Origin: WLMZ01 sp037140375
GTDB taxonomy: Bacteria; Actinomycetota; Acidimicrobiia; Acidimicrobiales; Ilumatobacteraceae
NCBI GenBank assembly: GCA_037140375.1
Contig: JBAXER010000003.1
Span: forward strand, 1 to 64,000
Reading direction: 5' to 3'
Length of the DNA: 64,000 nt
A model generated the notes under the pieces. The model made no database searches, had not been told where the DNA came from, and worked only from the letters and a program-made list of their open reading frames with translations. Every line of letters begins with the position of its first letter. Positions within the stretch are counted from its first letter, which is position 1. This document shows, in pieces, positions 42,035 to 51,016 of the stretch. The position numbers were made by a program, and so were the translations under genes.

Positions 42035-42913
42035 ATGCGAGTCGACGATGTGCTCAGCACCCACACAGAAGGCCTCGCGCCGCTGAACCGACCCATCTTG
42101 ATCGTGGCCCTCACGGGCTGGTTCGATGCTTCGGCTACGGCTACCGGTGCGCTCGAGTGGTTGCTGCGCGATCGCGTCGCTCCGGTGGTTGCCACCATCG
42201 ATCCTGATCCGTTCTACGACTTCACCCAAGAGCGCCCCGAGGTCTGGTTCGACGAGAACGAAGAGCGCCAGATTCGCTGGCCCGTCAACGAGTTTCGCCT
42301 CGCTCGCTTTCCGGGTGGCTCGCACGATCTCATCGTGCTGTCGGGCGTCGAGCCCCACGTGCGCTGGAGCACTTACTGCGACTGCATCTCAGCCCTCGCG
42401 CTGCGGCTCGAATGCGAGCTCGTGGTCACCATCGGCGCTAACGCCGACGCCGTTCCGCACACTCGGGTGCCACTGGTTGTGGGCAGCTCTACAAACGACG
42501 AACTCGTGCGTCGCTTGGGTCTCAGCCGTCCGCAGTACCAAGGCATCACCGGTGTGGTTGGCGTGCTGCAGCAACGGCTTGAGAAGCTCAACATGGCCGC
42601 CATCTCGTTGCGTGTCGGCGTGCCGCACTATTTGGGCAACGCTCAACATCCCAAATCATCGGCGGCCCTGTTGCACCATCTCGAGCATGTGCTCGGTGTG
42701 CCCACAGATCATGTCGAGCTCGCCGCCGAGATCGAACGGTGGCAATCGCTTCACGACGAAGCCGTAGCCGAAGATGCTCAGGCCATCAGCTACGTGCGCA
42801 TGCTCGAGCGTCAGTTCGACCAACGCGCCGAAGCACTGTTGCCTACGAGCGAAGATCTCGCCGCGGAACTCGAGGCCTTTTTGAATGACCTCGAGTTCCC
42901 CGACGAACCGTAA
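42035..42913 (+). CDS. PAC2-family protein
   Basis: A 292-residue cytosolic protein of the PAC2 (proteasome-assembly-chaperone-like) family, common in actinobacteria and of uncertain role. Visible marks are ILIVALTGWFDASATATGAL, LSGVEPHVRW, the Gly-Ala-rich TIGANADAVPHTR and the GVPHYLGNAQHPKSSAALL segment, then an acidic helical C-terminus. It follows serC by 4 bp. Proteasome genes are not in the window. Confidence 0.82.
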   Translation: MRVDDVLSTHTEGLAPLNRPILIVALTGWFDASATATGALEWLLRDRVAPVVATIDPDPFYDFTQERPEVWFDENEERQIRWPVNEFRLARFPGGSHDLIVLSGVEPHVRWSTYCDCISALALRLECELVVTIGANADAVPHTRVPLVVGSSTNDELVRRLGLSRPQYQGITGVVGVLQQRLEKLNMAAISLRVGVPHYLGNAQHPKSSAALLHHLEHVLGVPTDHVELAAEIERWQSLHDEAVAEDAQAISYVRMLERQFDQRAEALLPTSEDLAAELEAFLNDLEFPDEP

Positions 42914-42931
42914 TTGCAGTTACCGCGTGGC

Positions 42932-44248
42932 TCAGCCCGCGGCAGCAGCGAAGCCCAAGGCGAGGTCGGCGAGGATGTCGTCGATCGACTCGAGGCCAAC
43001 GCTCAAACGGATCAGCCCTGGCGTCACGCCCGACTGAACTTGCTCGGTGTCGCTGAGCTGGCTGTGGGTGGTGCTGGCTGGGTGAATCACCAAGCTGCGC
43101 ACATCGCCAATGTTGGCCACGTGGCTGTGTAGCTCGACGCCTTCGACGAACTTCTGGCCGGCCTCAACGCCGCCCTTGATCTCGAAGGCAATGACTGAGC
43201 CGTAGCCCTTGCCGCCGCCGTACTTCTTGGCACGCTCGTGCCATGCGCTGGTCTCGAGACCGGCATAGTTCACGCTGAGCACCTGTGGGTGAGCAACCAA
43301 GAACTTGGCCACCTTGTCGGTGTTCTGGAAGTGACGCTCCATGCGCAGGCTCAATGTCTCGAGGCCCTGCAGAATCATGAATGCGTTGAATGGCGAGATG
43401 GCTGCGCCGAGGTCGCGCAAGATCTGCACGCGCGCCTTGATGATAAATGCACCATGGCCCAGAGCTGGGAAGTAGGGCAGGCCGTGGTAGCTGGGGTCTG
43501 GCTCAATCATGTTCGGGAAGCGACCGCTTGCGGCGTAGTCGAACGTGCCGCCATCGATGATTGCGCCACCGATTGATGTGCCGTGGCCACCGATGAACTT
43601 GGTGAGGCTGTGCACGATGATGTCGGCGCCCCACTCGAATGGGCGGATGAGGTATGGCGTGGCGACGGTGTTGTCGACCATCAACGGAATGCCGTTTTCG
43701 TGTGCGACCTTGCTGACACCTTCGATGTCGAACACGTCGTTCTTCGGGTTCGCCAAGACTTCGCCGAAGAACAGCTTGGTGTTCGGCTGAATGGCGTTGC
43801 GCCACTGCTCGAGATCGTGTGGGTCATCGACGAACGTGACGTTGATGCCCATCTTGGGAAGCGTGTGATGCAGCAAGTTGTAGGTGCCGCCGTACAGCGA
43901 TGGCGAAGCCACGATGTGTCCACCAGCCTCGACCAAGGTGAGAATTGCAAGCGTCTCGGCCGACTGACCCGACGCCACAACCAGCGCGCCTGGCAGGCCA
44001 ACCGCTGTCATGCAACCGCCCTCAAGCGAGTTGATGCGCGACTCAAGAGCGAGCTGCGTGGGGTTCATGATGCGGGTGTAGATGTTGCCGATCTCGGCCA
44101 GCGCGAAGAGGTTCTTGGCGTGCGCCGAATCGCGGAACTGATAACTCGTGGTCTGATAGATCGGAACTGCACGGGCACCCGTGGTTGGGTCCGGCTCGCC
44201 ACCGATGTGAATTTGGCGGGTCTCGAAACCCCAGTTTGGATTGCTCAT
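42932..44248 (-). CDS. metY: O-acetylhomoserine sulfhydrylase MetY
   Basis: Uses sulfide and O-acetylhomoserine to make homocysteine. The 438-residue protein has the Cys/Met-metabolism PLP fold: PIYQTTSYQFRD, ASGQSAETLAIL, and the PLP lysine in HSLTKFIGGHGTSIGG, with a long MetY-type insertion (PNMIEPDPSYHGL). The ATG at 44248 (MSNPNWGFETRQIH) is chosen since AAAGGGAG lies 5 bp upstream; the longer frame from 44266 would include that site. Lies downstream of an inverted repeat and the amidohydrolase cluster. Confidence 0.94.
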   Translation of the reverse strand: MSNPNWGFETRQIHIGGEPDPTTGARAVPIYQTTSYQFRDSAHAKNLFALAEIGNIYTRIMNPTQLALESRINSLEGGCMTAVGLPGALVVASGQSAETLAILTLVEAGGHIVASPSLYGGTYNLLHHTLPKMGINVTFVDDPHDLEQWRNAIQPNTKLFFGEVLANPKNDVFDIEGVSKVAHENGIPLMVDNTVATPYLIRPFEWGADIIVHSLTKFIGGHGTSIGGAIIDGGTFDYAASGRFPNMIEPDPSYHGLPYFPALGHGAFIIKARVQILRDLGAAISPFNAFMILQGLETLSLRMERHFQNTDKVAKFLVAHPQVLSVNYAGLETSAWHERAKKYGGGKGYGSVIAFEIKGGVEAGQKFVEGVELHSHVANIGDVRSLVIHPASTTHSQLSDTEQVQSGVTPGLIRLSVGLESIDDILADLALGFAAAAG

Positions 44249-44317
44249 GACGACTCCCTTTGACATGTTGCCCGAGCACCAGGAAGCGGCTCGACGACGC
44301 CGCAGAGCCTACCGCTC

Positions 44318-44344
44318 AATTCCCGACTCAATCAATCGGGAATT
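44318..44344. repeat. Inverted repeat upstream of metY
   Basis: Perfect 9-bp arms AATTCCCGA (44318-44326) and TCGGGAATT (44336-44344) with a 9-bp spacer. It lies 19 bp past the stop of the amidohydrolase gene and 70 bp before the metY start. No T-run follows. It could be a weak terminator or a regulator site for metY. Confidence 0.7.
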
Positions 44345-44363
44345 AACAACACGTCACTACGGG

Positions 44364-45668
44364 TCACAAATCGAGCAATGGGAAATCGTGCCCGGTGAGC
44401 CAGTGACGCCCAACCGCTTTCGTCGATGCCCAGCGCTGCACCAAGCGATCGCCCGTGGGGTCTTCGTCGGTGATCTGGCCGAAGTCTCGTGGCGTTGGCC
44501 CAATTCGCTCGGCGTGCGGCGCCAACTTGGCGAGGTCGAACGAGTACACATCGGCGGCAGCGAGGCCGACCATCCGGCGAGTCTCTTCGATGGGCATGTC
44601 GTGGAAGGTCTTCTTGAGCCACGCGGGAGTGTTCGGCCAGGTGCCCTCGGGGTGCGGAAAGTCGTTGCCCCACATGATGTTGTCGACACCGATTTCGTAG
44701 CGCATGCCGAGCTCGCGGCGCTTGGTGTTTGATGCGCCGATGAAGACGTTGCGGTCGATGTAGTCAGACGGCGGCATCGAGACGGCACCGCGGAATGGAT
44801 CGGCGCCAAGCTTCTCTGTGCCCTTTTGACCAAGGTACAAACGGTCCCAGAACCACATCAACGCGGGCAGCCACCAGCAGCCTGCTTCGGTGACACCGAA
44901 CTTGAGGTTGGGGAAGCGCTCGAACACACCCGACCAGAGCATGAACCACATTGGTCGTGCTGGCCACCACGTGACCTCGGTGACGTAGATGCCAAGGTGA
45001 TCGCCGTATTCGTGACGTGCCGCCGGACCCGAGTGGGTCACGATGGGCAGGTTCATCTCTTCGCACAACGCCCACACTGGGTCGTAGCTGCGATCGTGAT
45101 ACGGCGTCTGGTTCATCCACATCGCGGGGATCATCACGGCGCCAAGACCGTCGGCCTTGATGCGTCGAATCTCGGCGAGTACCTCGTGCATCGGCGCCGT
45201 GATCGGCACCAAAGCCACGCCGCGACGGCGCTCGGGGCTATGCGCACATAGGTCTGCGAGCCAACGGTTGTGCGCCTGCGCGCCAGCCAATCCCAACACC
45301 GGATCCATATCGCCCGACAATCCGAGGCCAGCGCCAAACGGCACGCAGGTACGGCTTTCGACGGCATCGGCATCGGGGAACACCACTTCGCCAGCAACGC
45401 CGTCGCCGTCGAGTTCGAGGTCGCGACGGTCGGCATCCCAGCCGCTACGCAGGGCTTCCTCGTGCTCCTCGAACCACTTCTTGGCGTAGTCCTCGTTACG
45501 CACTCCAAGTCGCGTGCTGGCCTCGAGCACTGCGGCGCGCTCGCTGAGGAACTCGTCGAACTGCGGATGCACCTTCGATGAGAGATAGGCGCGGTAGTCC
45601 TCGGTGGGCAAGCCAGCGTGGCTGTCGGCCGAGACGATGATGTATGGGCTATTTGGATCAGTTGTCAT
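44364..45668 (-). CDS. Amidohydrolase-2 family protein A
   Basis: A 434-residue TIM-barrel protein. Metal-site candidates are ISADSHAG near the N-terminus (Asp-x-His in place of His-x-His), VTHSGPAA, and WGNDFPHPEG near the C-terminus with the conserved Asp. This family includes decarboxylases of the ACMSD type as well as hydrolases. The ATG at 45668 is used. Last gene of a four-gene run with a paralogue at 47409, an SDR and a decarboxylase-like gene. Confidence 0.85.
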   Translation of the reverse strand: MTTDPNSPYIIVSADSHAGLPTEDYRAYLSSKVHPQFDEFLSERAAVLEASTRLGVRNEDYAKKWFEEHEEALRSGWDADRRDLELDGDGVAGEVVFPDADAVESRTCVPFGAGLGLSGDMDPVLGLAGAQAHNRWLADLCAHSPERRRGVALVPITAPMHEVLAEIRRIKADGLGAVMIPAMWMNQTPYHDRSYDPVWALCEEMNLPIVTHSGPAARHEYGDHLGIYVTEVTWWPARPMWFMLWSGVFERFPNLKFGVTEAGCWWLPALMWFWDRLYLGQKGTEKLGADPFRGAVSMPPSDYIDRNVFIGASNTKRRELGMRYEIGVDNIMWGNDFPHPEGTWPNTPAWLKKTFHDMPIEETRRMVGLAAADVYSFDLAKLAPHAERIGPTPRDFGQITDEDPTGDRLVQRWASTKAVGRHWLTGHDFPLLDL

Positions 45669-45694
45669 GAGCAAGTTCTTTCAGGAGAGCGGGG

Positions 45695-46576
45695 TCAGCC
45701 GGGTACAGCGCGGAGGTAGGCGGGATTGGTTCGGTTCAAGATTGAGTCGGTGCGGGCGAGCAATTGGTTGTCGCCGCGTTCGCTGCGCGGATGCATCCAA
45801 AACTCGTTGGCGAGAAGGCCGGCCACTACGAGTTCGGCCACTTCTTCGACGGGCGTGTAGGCGATGTTGACACCGGCGGCCTTCATCTGCGCCTCAAGTC
45901 CCTCGACCGTTGTGTACGGGGTCTTGCGTGGACGCTCTTTGGCGAACTCGTCGGTGCGGCTGCGCCACGACTCGAACAACCCAGTGCGCAAGATGTGCGG
46001 CCCAGGAAACAGCACTGATGCGCCGAGCTTCGATCCAACTTCTTGAAGTTGTCCGTACAGACACTCGGTGATGGTGACCACTGCGGCTTTGGTGGCTGCG
46101 TACTGCGGTGTGCTGGGCAGCGGCGAAACGCCGCCGTTACCCGACGACGTGTTCACGATGTGTCCTTCGTCGTCTTGCTCGAGCATCACGGGAACGAATG
46201 CATTAATGCCGTGCACGACGCCCATCATGTTGACGCCGATCGCCCACTTCCAGTCGTTGAGTTCGTGCTCCCACATGCGGCCCTCGGCGCCAGCGCCGAT
46301 GCCTGCGTTGTTACACACAACGTGCACTGCCCCGAACGCCGACAGCGTGGCGTCACGCAAGGCCTCGACCGACGCGTAGTTGGTCACGTCGGTGGGCACG
46401 CCGATGATGTCCATGCCTGCGTCGCGACACTCGGCCACGGTGCGGGCCAATGGTTCGGCTTGCACATCGGCCAACACAACTTTCATGCCTGCGCCAGCGA
46501 AGCGCTCGCCCATTGCTCGGCCCAAACCACCGGCACCGCCGGTGACCACTGCGACGCGACCCTCGAGAGTGCGCAT
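45695..46576 (-). CDS. Short-chain dehydrogenase/reductase of the amidohydrolase cluster
   Basis: A 293-residue SDR: VTGGAGGLGRAMGERFAG, CNNAGIGAGAEG, catalytic YAATKAAV, and a long C-terminal extension (SERGDNQLLARTDSIL). The TGGAGGLG form is frequent in actinobacterial NAD-dependent alcohol dehydrogenases. The ATG at 46576 overlaps the stop of the upstream gene by one base (TAATG), so the pair is translationally coupled. The frame open to 46639 is not SDR-like. Confidence 0.88.
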   Translation of the reverse strand: MRTLEGRVAVVTGGAGGLGRAMGERFAGAGMKVVLADVQAEPLARTVAECRDAGMDIIGVPTDVTNYASVEALRDATLSAFGAVHVVCNNAGIGAGAEGRMWEHELNDWKWAIGVNMMGVVHGINAFVPVMLEQDDEGHIVNTSSGNGGVSPLPSTPQYAATKAAVVTITECLYGQLQEVGSKLGASVLFPGPHILRTGLFESWRSRTDEFAKERPRKTPYTTVEGLEAQMKAAGVNIAYTPVEEVAELVVAGLLANEFWMHPRSERGDNQLLARTDSILNRTNPAYLRAVPG

Positions 46577-47361
46577 TAGTCGGCCGCTCCGATGACCGAG
46601 AGGTCGTCGTAACGCTGATGCACAAACGGGCGAACCCACTCGCCTGGCACCGTGGTGATGATCTCGCCGTGCTGCTTGCTCGAGCGCTCAGCGAACTCCA
46701 TATAGCGCAACTTGCGCACCGGAAGATCGGCTACCGGATCGAATTTCGATTCGCGCAGAATCAGCTCGCCATCGACCTTCCACACAGCGCGGGTCTTCTC
46801 GTCGCGGTGGCAATAGACCAGCGCCGGATCGCTATCGAAGCCCTTGCCTGATGGGTCGAGCAGAAACTTGAAATAGAAGTCGGTGCGCCGACGATCGGGG
46901 GTAATTGGTTCTTCGCCAACCACGCGTCCGTTGATCTCAACGAAGGTGACGCCCATGCGGGCGAACCAGCCCCGCACATCGTCGCCCACTCGCGTGAGCG
47001 TGACGTCGGCAAGCTTCTTTGGCTCGCCAAATGTCTCGCGACCACCAACAACTGCTTGCTCGGTGGTCATCGGCATCACCAACGGGTACCCGCCAATAAG
47101 ACCGTCGTGCATCGCCTCGACCGAGAACGTGCCCGCACCAAACGGTGCACGACCGTGACCAATATCGACCGTCGCAAAGGTGACCCGCACCAACGGCTCG
47201 GTGCTTGGCGTGAGTGGCTGCGGCAGCACTGCTGCGATGGCTTCCGGATCGGTTTCGTACACCGCAGTAAGTGTCGTGGCCCACGTGTCAACCGAGGTGG
47301 TCTCGAGTTCGCGGTTACGCAGTTGGTCGACCGAGCGGCCGCCGTATCGAATGTTTCCCAT
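46576..47361 (-). CDS. Acetoacetate-decarboxylase-like protein
   Basis: A 261-residue protein of the ADC superfamily. The segment GRETFGEPKKLADVTL contains the Lys-Lys pair where acetoacetate decarboxylase forms its Schiff base with substrate. Members include decarboxylases, aldolase-dehydratases and lactone-forming enzymes, so the reaction is not fixed. It lies between an amidohydrolase gene and the SDR, in one transcription direction, pointing to a shared catabolic path. Confidence 0.85.
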   Translation of the reverse strand: MGNIRYGGRSVDQLRNRELETTSVDTWATTLTAVYETDPEAIAAVLPQPLTPSTEPLVRVTFATVDIGHGRAPFGAGTFSVEAMHDGLIGGYPLVMPMTTEQAVVGGRETFGEPKKLADVTLTRVGDDVRGWFARMGVTFVEINGRVVGEEPITPDRRRTDFYFKFLLDPSGKGFDSDPALVYCHRDEKTRAVWKVDGELILRESKFDPVADLPVRKLRYMEFAERSSKQHGEIITTVPGEWVRPFVHQRYDDLSVIGAAD

Positions 47362-47408
47362 GTGATATCTCCCGTCATCTCTTCACTAATCGGGCCGTGG
47401 CCCACTCA

Positions 47409-48641
47409 CTACTTCGCTCCGAAACCCACTAGTGCCGGACACTTCTCGGCTTCCATTGGCACATCGCCAGGAAGCAACGGAACATCAACATCGCTGACGA
47501 GCGGCCCGATGCGCTGCGCGATTGGGCGTAGCGCCTCGAGGTCGAAGCCGTAGACACGAGCGGCGTTGCCACCGAGCATCATCGCCACCTCATCGTGAGG
47601 CACTCCGGCAAACTCGGCGCGCAAGGTTTCGAGTGTGTACGGCGTGCTCGCCTCTTTGTGTGGGTAGTCGCTGCCCCACATGATCTTGTCGAGGCCAACC
47701 TTGTGACGCAGCGGCACCTCGGCCGGACGAATAAAGCTGGAGCCAACGTTGCATTGGCGAGCGAAGTATTCGCTCGGGCTCAACGACAACTTCGACATCA
47801 CCGGCTCACCCCACACATGCTCTTGGGAGCCAACGGCGGTGCGCATGCGATCGAAGAAGTAGTCAAGACGGGCCAACTCTTCGGGGATCCACGCGGTGCC
47901 CTGCTCGGTGAACACCAATTGCATATTGGGATGACGCTCGAGCGCTCCCGACACCATCAGATGGGTCAGTGCTCGGTGCGAGAACCACGTGATCTCAAGC
48001 AAGAAGATGATCGGCGACTCGACCGCATCGGTCATCGTGGGGCTGGCGCTGCCACCGTGATGGTTCACCGGCATCGAGAGTTCTTCGCACACCTGCCACA
48101 GCGGTTCGTAATAGGCGCCGTCGTACAACTCGGGCAAGCCGCAGTTGGGCGGCACACCCGGCAACAACACGCCACCGGTAAGACCATTCGCTTTGGCCCA
48201 ACGAACCTCAGCCACTGCAGCATCAATGTCGTGCAACAAGATCTGAGCGATGCCAGCACGACGGCCCGGCGTGAGCGAACAGAAGTCGGCGAGCCAACGG
48301 TTGTGCGCCTGCAAGCCTGCCCAGCGGCGGGCCACATCGGCAGCATCTACGGCCGGCGGTTGAAAAGTGAGCGACGACCGTGGGTAAAACGGCGGCACGG
48401 TGTTTGGGTAGATGACCTCGGCCACGACGCCGTCGGCTTCCATGTCGGCAAGACGACGATCTGAATCCCAGTTACGTGTTCCGAGATCACCGAGGAGATC
48501 TGGGTAGATCATGTCGTACGAGTCGGCCCACGCATCGAACTGCTCGTGCAAATGCGACGGCAGATACGGGCGGTAATCGAGCAAGGCTCCACCGCCATGA
48601 CAGTCGGCAGAAATCACGGTGTAACGGTCGTCGCCAACCAC
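47409..48641 (-). CDS. Amidohydrolase-2 family protein B
   Basis: A 410-residue paralogue of protein A: ISADCHGGG at the N-terminus, GLQAHNRWLADFC (shared almost exactly as AQAHNRWLADLC with A), VNHHGGSAS, and MWGSDYPHKEA. The GTG at 48641 lies 5 bp after GGAGG. It is the first gene of the cluster and faces the IclR regulator gene over a 74-bp gap that contains dyad sites. Confidence 0.85.
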   Translation of the reverse strand: MVGDDRYTVISADCHGGGALLDYRPYLPSHLHEQFDAWADSYDMIYPDLLGDLGTRNWDSDRRLADMEADGVVAEVIYPNTVPPFYPRSSLTFQPPAVDAADVARRWAGLQAHNRWLADFCSLTPGRRAGIAQILLHDIDAAVAEVRWAKANGLTGGVLLPGVPPNCGLPELYDGAYYEPLWQVCEELSMPVNHHGGSASPTMTDAVESPIIFLLEITWFSHRALTHLMVSGALERHPNMQLVFTEQGTAWIPEELARLDYFFDRMRTAVGSQEHVWGEPVMSKLSLSPSEYFARQCNVGSSFIRPAEVPLRHKVGLDKIMWGSDYPHKEASTPYTLETLRAEFAGVPHDEVAMMLGGNAARVYGFDLEALRPIAQRIGPLVSDVDVPLLPGDVPMEAEKCPALVGFGAK

Positions 48642-48659
48642 AAACCCTCCAAAAACTTC

Positions 48660-48699
48660 TGTATCACTAGGTGATACGAATAGTTATTCTGTGATACAG
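48660..48699. promoter_or_regulatory. Probable IclR operator dyads
   Basis: In the 74-bp gap between the two start codons lies GTATCAC-TAG-GTGATAC (48661-48677), a perfect 7-bp dyad, and 13 bp further on a second copy of one half, GTGATAC (48691-48697), here in the 11-bp imperfect dyad CTGTGATACAG. Such repeated dyads between a regulator and its divergent target are typical operators. Confidence 0.7.
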
Positions 48700-48715
48700 T
48701 CTGCTCCGCACTTCT

Positions 48716-49438
48716 ATGGCTGTCAAGACAATCCAATCCGTCGAGAACGCGCTCCTGGTGATGGAGACGCTTGCCTCCGTTCAGCCCATTGGGGTCTCGG
48801 CACTGGCGCGTCTGGTGAACCTCGACAAGAACGCTGTGCAGCGCATCTTGATCACCCTTGGGCATGCCGGATGGATACGCCAAGGCGACAGCGGCGAGTG
48901 GCAGATCACGTCTCGGGCCTTTCAGATAGGCACCCGCTACACGGCGGGCCTGCGCGACGCAGCGCGTCCACATCTCGAAGTGTTGCAACACGACACCGGC
49001 GAAACCGTGCTGCTGATGGCCCGCGAAGGGCTGAGCATGGTGGTGGTCGATGCCATCGACAGTGCGCACGCACTACGCATGACCGTGCCAATCGGCACCT
49101 TGGTTCCCCTCAGCACCGCGGGGGCCTTCGATACGTTCCTCAGCGACGCTGATCAAGCGCATCTGGTGAACGTGCAGCCAATGGCCGGGCGGCCGCGCAA
49201 ACTATCGAAGCGAGCAATCGCCAACGTTCGCGCAGCTGGGTTCTACGTGCTCGACGACATGTATCCCAGCTCAATGGCAGCGGGGGCACCTGTGTTCAGT
49301 GAGCACAATGCCCCGATCGCGTCAGTCACTGTGGTTGGGCCACGAGCCAGAGTGAGCAAGCCAATGGCTCATCACTTCGGTGAACTCGCTGCCGCCACGG
49401 CTGCCGCAATCGGGGCATCGCTCGGTGTAGTGAGATAA
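48716..49438 (+). CDS. IclR-family transcriptional regulator
   Basis: A 240-residue regulator: N-terminal winged helix (SVENALLVMETLASVQPIGVS, then NLDKNAVQRILITLGHAGW) and a C-terminal IclR effector domain (RPHLEVLQHDTGETVLLMAR, VPLSTAGAFDTFLSD). The effector domain would bind a small aromatic or aliphatic acid. The divergent amidohydrolase cluster is the obvious target; the gap between holds repeated dyads. Confidence 0.9.
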   Translation: MAVKTIQSVENALLVMETLASVQPIGVSALARLVNLDKNAVQRILITLGHAGWIRQGDSGEWQITSRAFQIGTRYTAGLRDAARPHLEVLQHDTGETVLLMAREGLSMVVVDAIDSAHALRMTVPIGTLVPLSTAGAFDTFLSDADQAHLVNVQPMAGRPRKLSKRAIANVRAAGFYVLDDMYPSSMAAGAPVFSEHNAPIASVTVVGPRARVSKPMAHHFGELAAATAAAIGASLGVVR

Positions 49439-49442
49439 GGCG

Positions 49443-50471
49443 TCAGCCTCCGGAAATGTCGGCAACCTTCTGCTTGCCAGCGCCGAGGAACGGCATCATG
49501 GCACGCAATTCAGCGCCAACTTTTTCGATTGGGTGAGCAGCGCCAGCGGCACGCAGTTCGTTGAAGCGCGCACGGCCGCTTTCGCTCTCGGCAATCCATT
49601 CCTTGGCAAACTTGCCCGACTGGATTTCCTTGAGGATCTTCTTCATCTCGAGCTTGGTCTTAGCGTTCACAACGCGAGGACCACGGGTGACATCGCCGTA
49701 CTCGGCGGTGTCGGAGATGGAGTAGCGCATGCCTGCGATGCCCTCTTCGTACATGAGGTCAACAATGAGCTTCACTTCGTGCAAGCACTCGAAGTAGGCC
49801 ATCTCGGGCTGGTAGCCAGCCTCGACCAAGGTCTCGAAGCCAGCCTGCACCAGCGAGGTGACGCCGCCACAAAGCACGGCCTGCTCGCCGAACAAGTCGG
49901 TCTCGGTCTCTTCGGTGAAGGTGGTCTCGATGACACCGGCGCGAGCTGCACCAATGGCATCGGCGTATGACAGCGCCAACGCGTGGGCGCTACCGGAAGC
50001 ATCCTGATGCACGGCGATGATGGCAGGAACGCCGCCACCCTCGGTGTAGGTGCGGCGCACGAGGTGACCTGGACCCTTGGGGGCGATCATGATGACGTCG
50101 ACGAGCTTCGAGGGACGGATGCGCTTGAAGCGGATGTTGAAGCCGTGAGCGAAGGCCAACGCCTTGCCCTTCTTCAAGTACTTCTTGATCTCGTTCTCGT
50201 AGGTGTCCTTCTGCTCGGTGTCGGGCATGGTGAGCATGATCAGATCGGCCCACTTGGCGGCCTCTGGGATCGTCTTCACCGTGAGACCAGCGGCCTCGGC
50301 CTTGGCCTTGCTCTTCGAGCCTTCGCGCAAGCCGACAACGACCTGGACGCCCGACTCTTTGAGGTTGAGAGCGTGAGCGTGACCCTGCGACCCGTAGCCG
50401 ATGATGGCCACCTTGCGGTTGCGAATGATCGACGGATCCGCATCGGCCTCGTAATACACCTTGGCTGCCAT
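49443..50471 (-). CDS. ilvC: Ketol-acid reductoisomerase
   Basis: Second step of valine/isoleucine synthesis: NADPH-dependent isomeroreduction of acetolactate. The 342-residue class-I enzyme has IGYGSQGHAHALNL, APKGPGHLVRRTY, and the Mg-binding DLFGEQAVLCGG and CLHEVKLIVDLMYEEG. It overlaps the ilvN stop by one base (TGATG) and closes the ilvBNC operon. Confidence 0.97.
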   Translation of the reverse strand: MAAKVYYEADADPSIIRNRKVAIIGYGSQGHAHALNLKESGVQVVVGLREGSKSKAKAEAAGLTVKTIPEAAKWADLIMLTMPDTEQKDTYENEIKKYLKKGKALAFAHGFNIRFKRIRPSKLVDVIMIAPKGPGHLVRRTYTEGGGVPAIIAVHQDASGSAHALALSYADAIGAARAGVIETTFTEETETDLFGEQAVLCGGVTSLVQAGFETLVEAGYQPEMAYFECLHEVKLIVDLMYEEGIAGMRYSISDTAEYGDVTRGPRVVNAKTKLEMKKILKEIQSGKFAKEWIAESESGRARFNELRAAGAAHPIEKVGAELRAMMPFLGAGKQKVADISGG

Positions 50472-51016
50472 CAGACTACTTTTCCTTTCACAGCGCGAAG
50501 ACGAGCTTCGCGATCCAGTTTGGGCAACGCAACCCGACCGGTGCGCTGCAATTCAACGATGCCATAGCCTCGCAGAAGTTCTTCAAAATCGTCGAGTTTG
50601 TCAGGATGGCCATCGAGGCTCACCGTGATTGCGTCGACGCCGACAGCAAGAATCTTGCCCTCGAAAATGTTGGCCAGCTCGACAACTTGGCCGCGATCAT
50701 CGCACGTGGCCCGCACTGTAGCGAGCAACAGTTCGCGCTCGACACTGCGTCGAGGATCGAGCTCGCTGATCTTGACGACCTCGATCAGCTTGAAGAGCTG
50801 CTTCACGATCTGCTCAAGCGGTGTGGACTCGACGTCGACAACCACGGTGATTCGGCTCAGCGCCTCGTCTTCGGTTGGCGCCACGGCCAGCGAGAAGATG
50901 TTGTAGCCACGGCGGGCGAACAGGCCCGCCACACGAGCGAGAACGCCCGAACGGTTCTGAACGAGCACGCTGAGGATGTGGTAGTTGGGCTGACTTGTTG
51001 TTGATGTAACGCTCAT
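50471..51016 (-). CDS. ilvN: Acetolactate synthase small (regulatory) subunit
   Basis: A 181-residue ACT-domain protein that activates IlvB and confers valine feedback. The N-terminal ACT domain reads HILSVLVQNRSGVLARVAGL and FARRGYNIFSLAVAPTED. The ATG overlaps the ilvB stop (ATGA), and the stop overlaps ilvC. Confidence 0.96.
   Translation of the reverse strand: MSVTSTTSQPNYHILSVLVQNRSGVLARVAGLFARRGYNIFSLAVAPTEDEALSRITVVVDVESTPLEQIVKQLFKLIEVVKISELDPRRSVERELLLATVRATCDDRGQVVELANIFEGKILAVGVDAITVSLDGHPDKLDDFEELLRGYGIVELQRTGRVALPKLDREARLRAVKGKVV

Noticed and set aside
41218..42198. 326-codon minus frame antisense to serC
   Set aside because: No family pattern; serC is clear on the plus strand.
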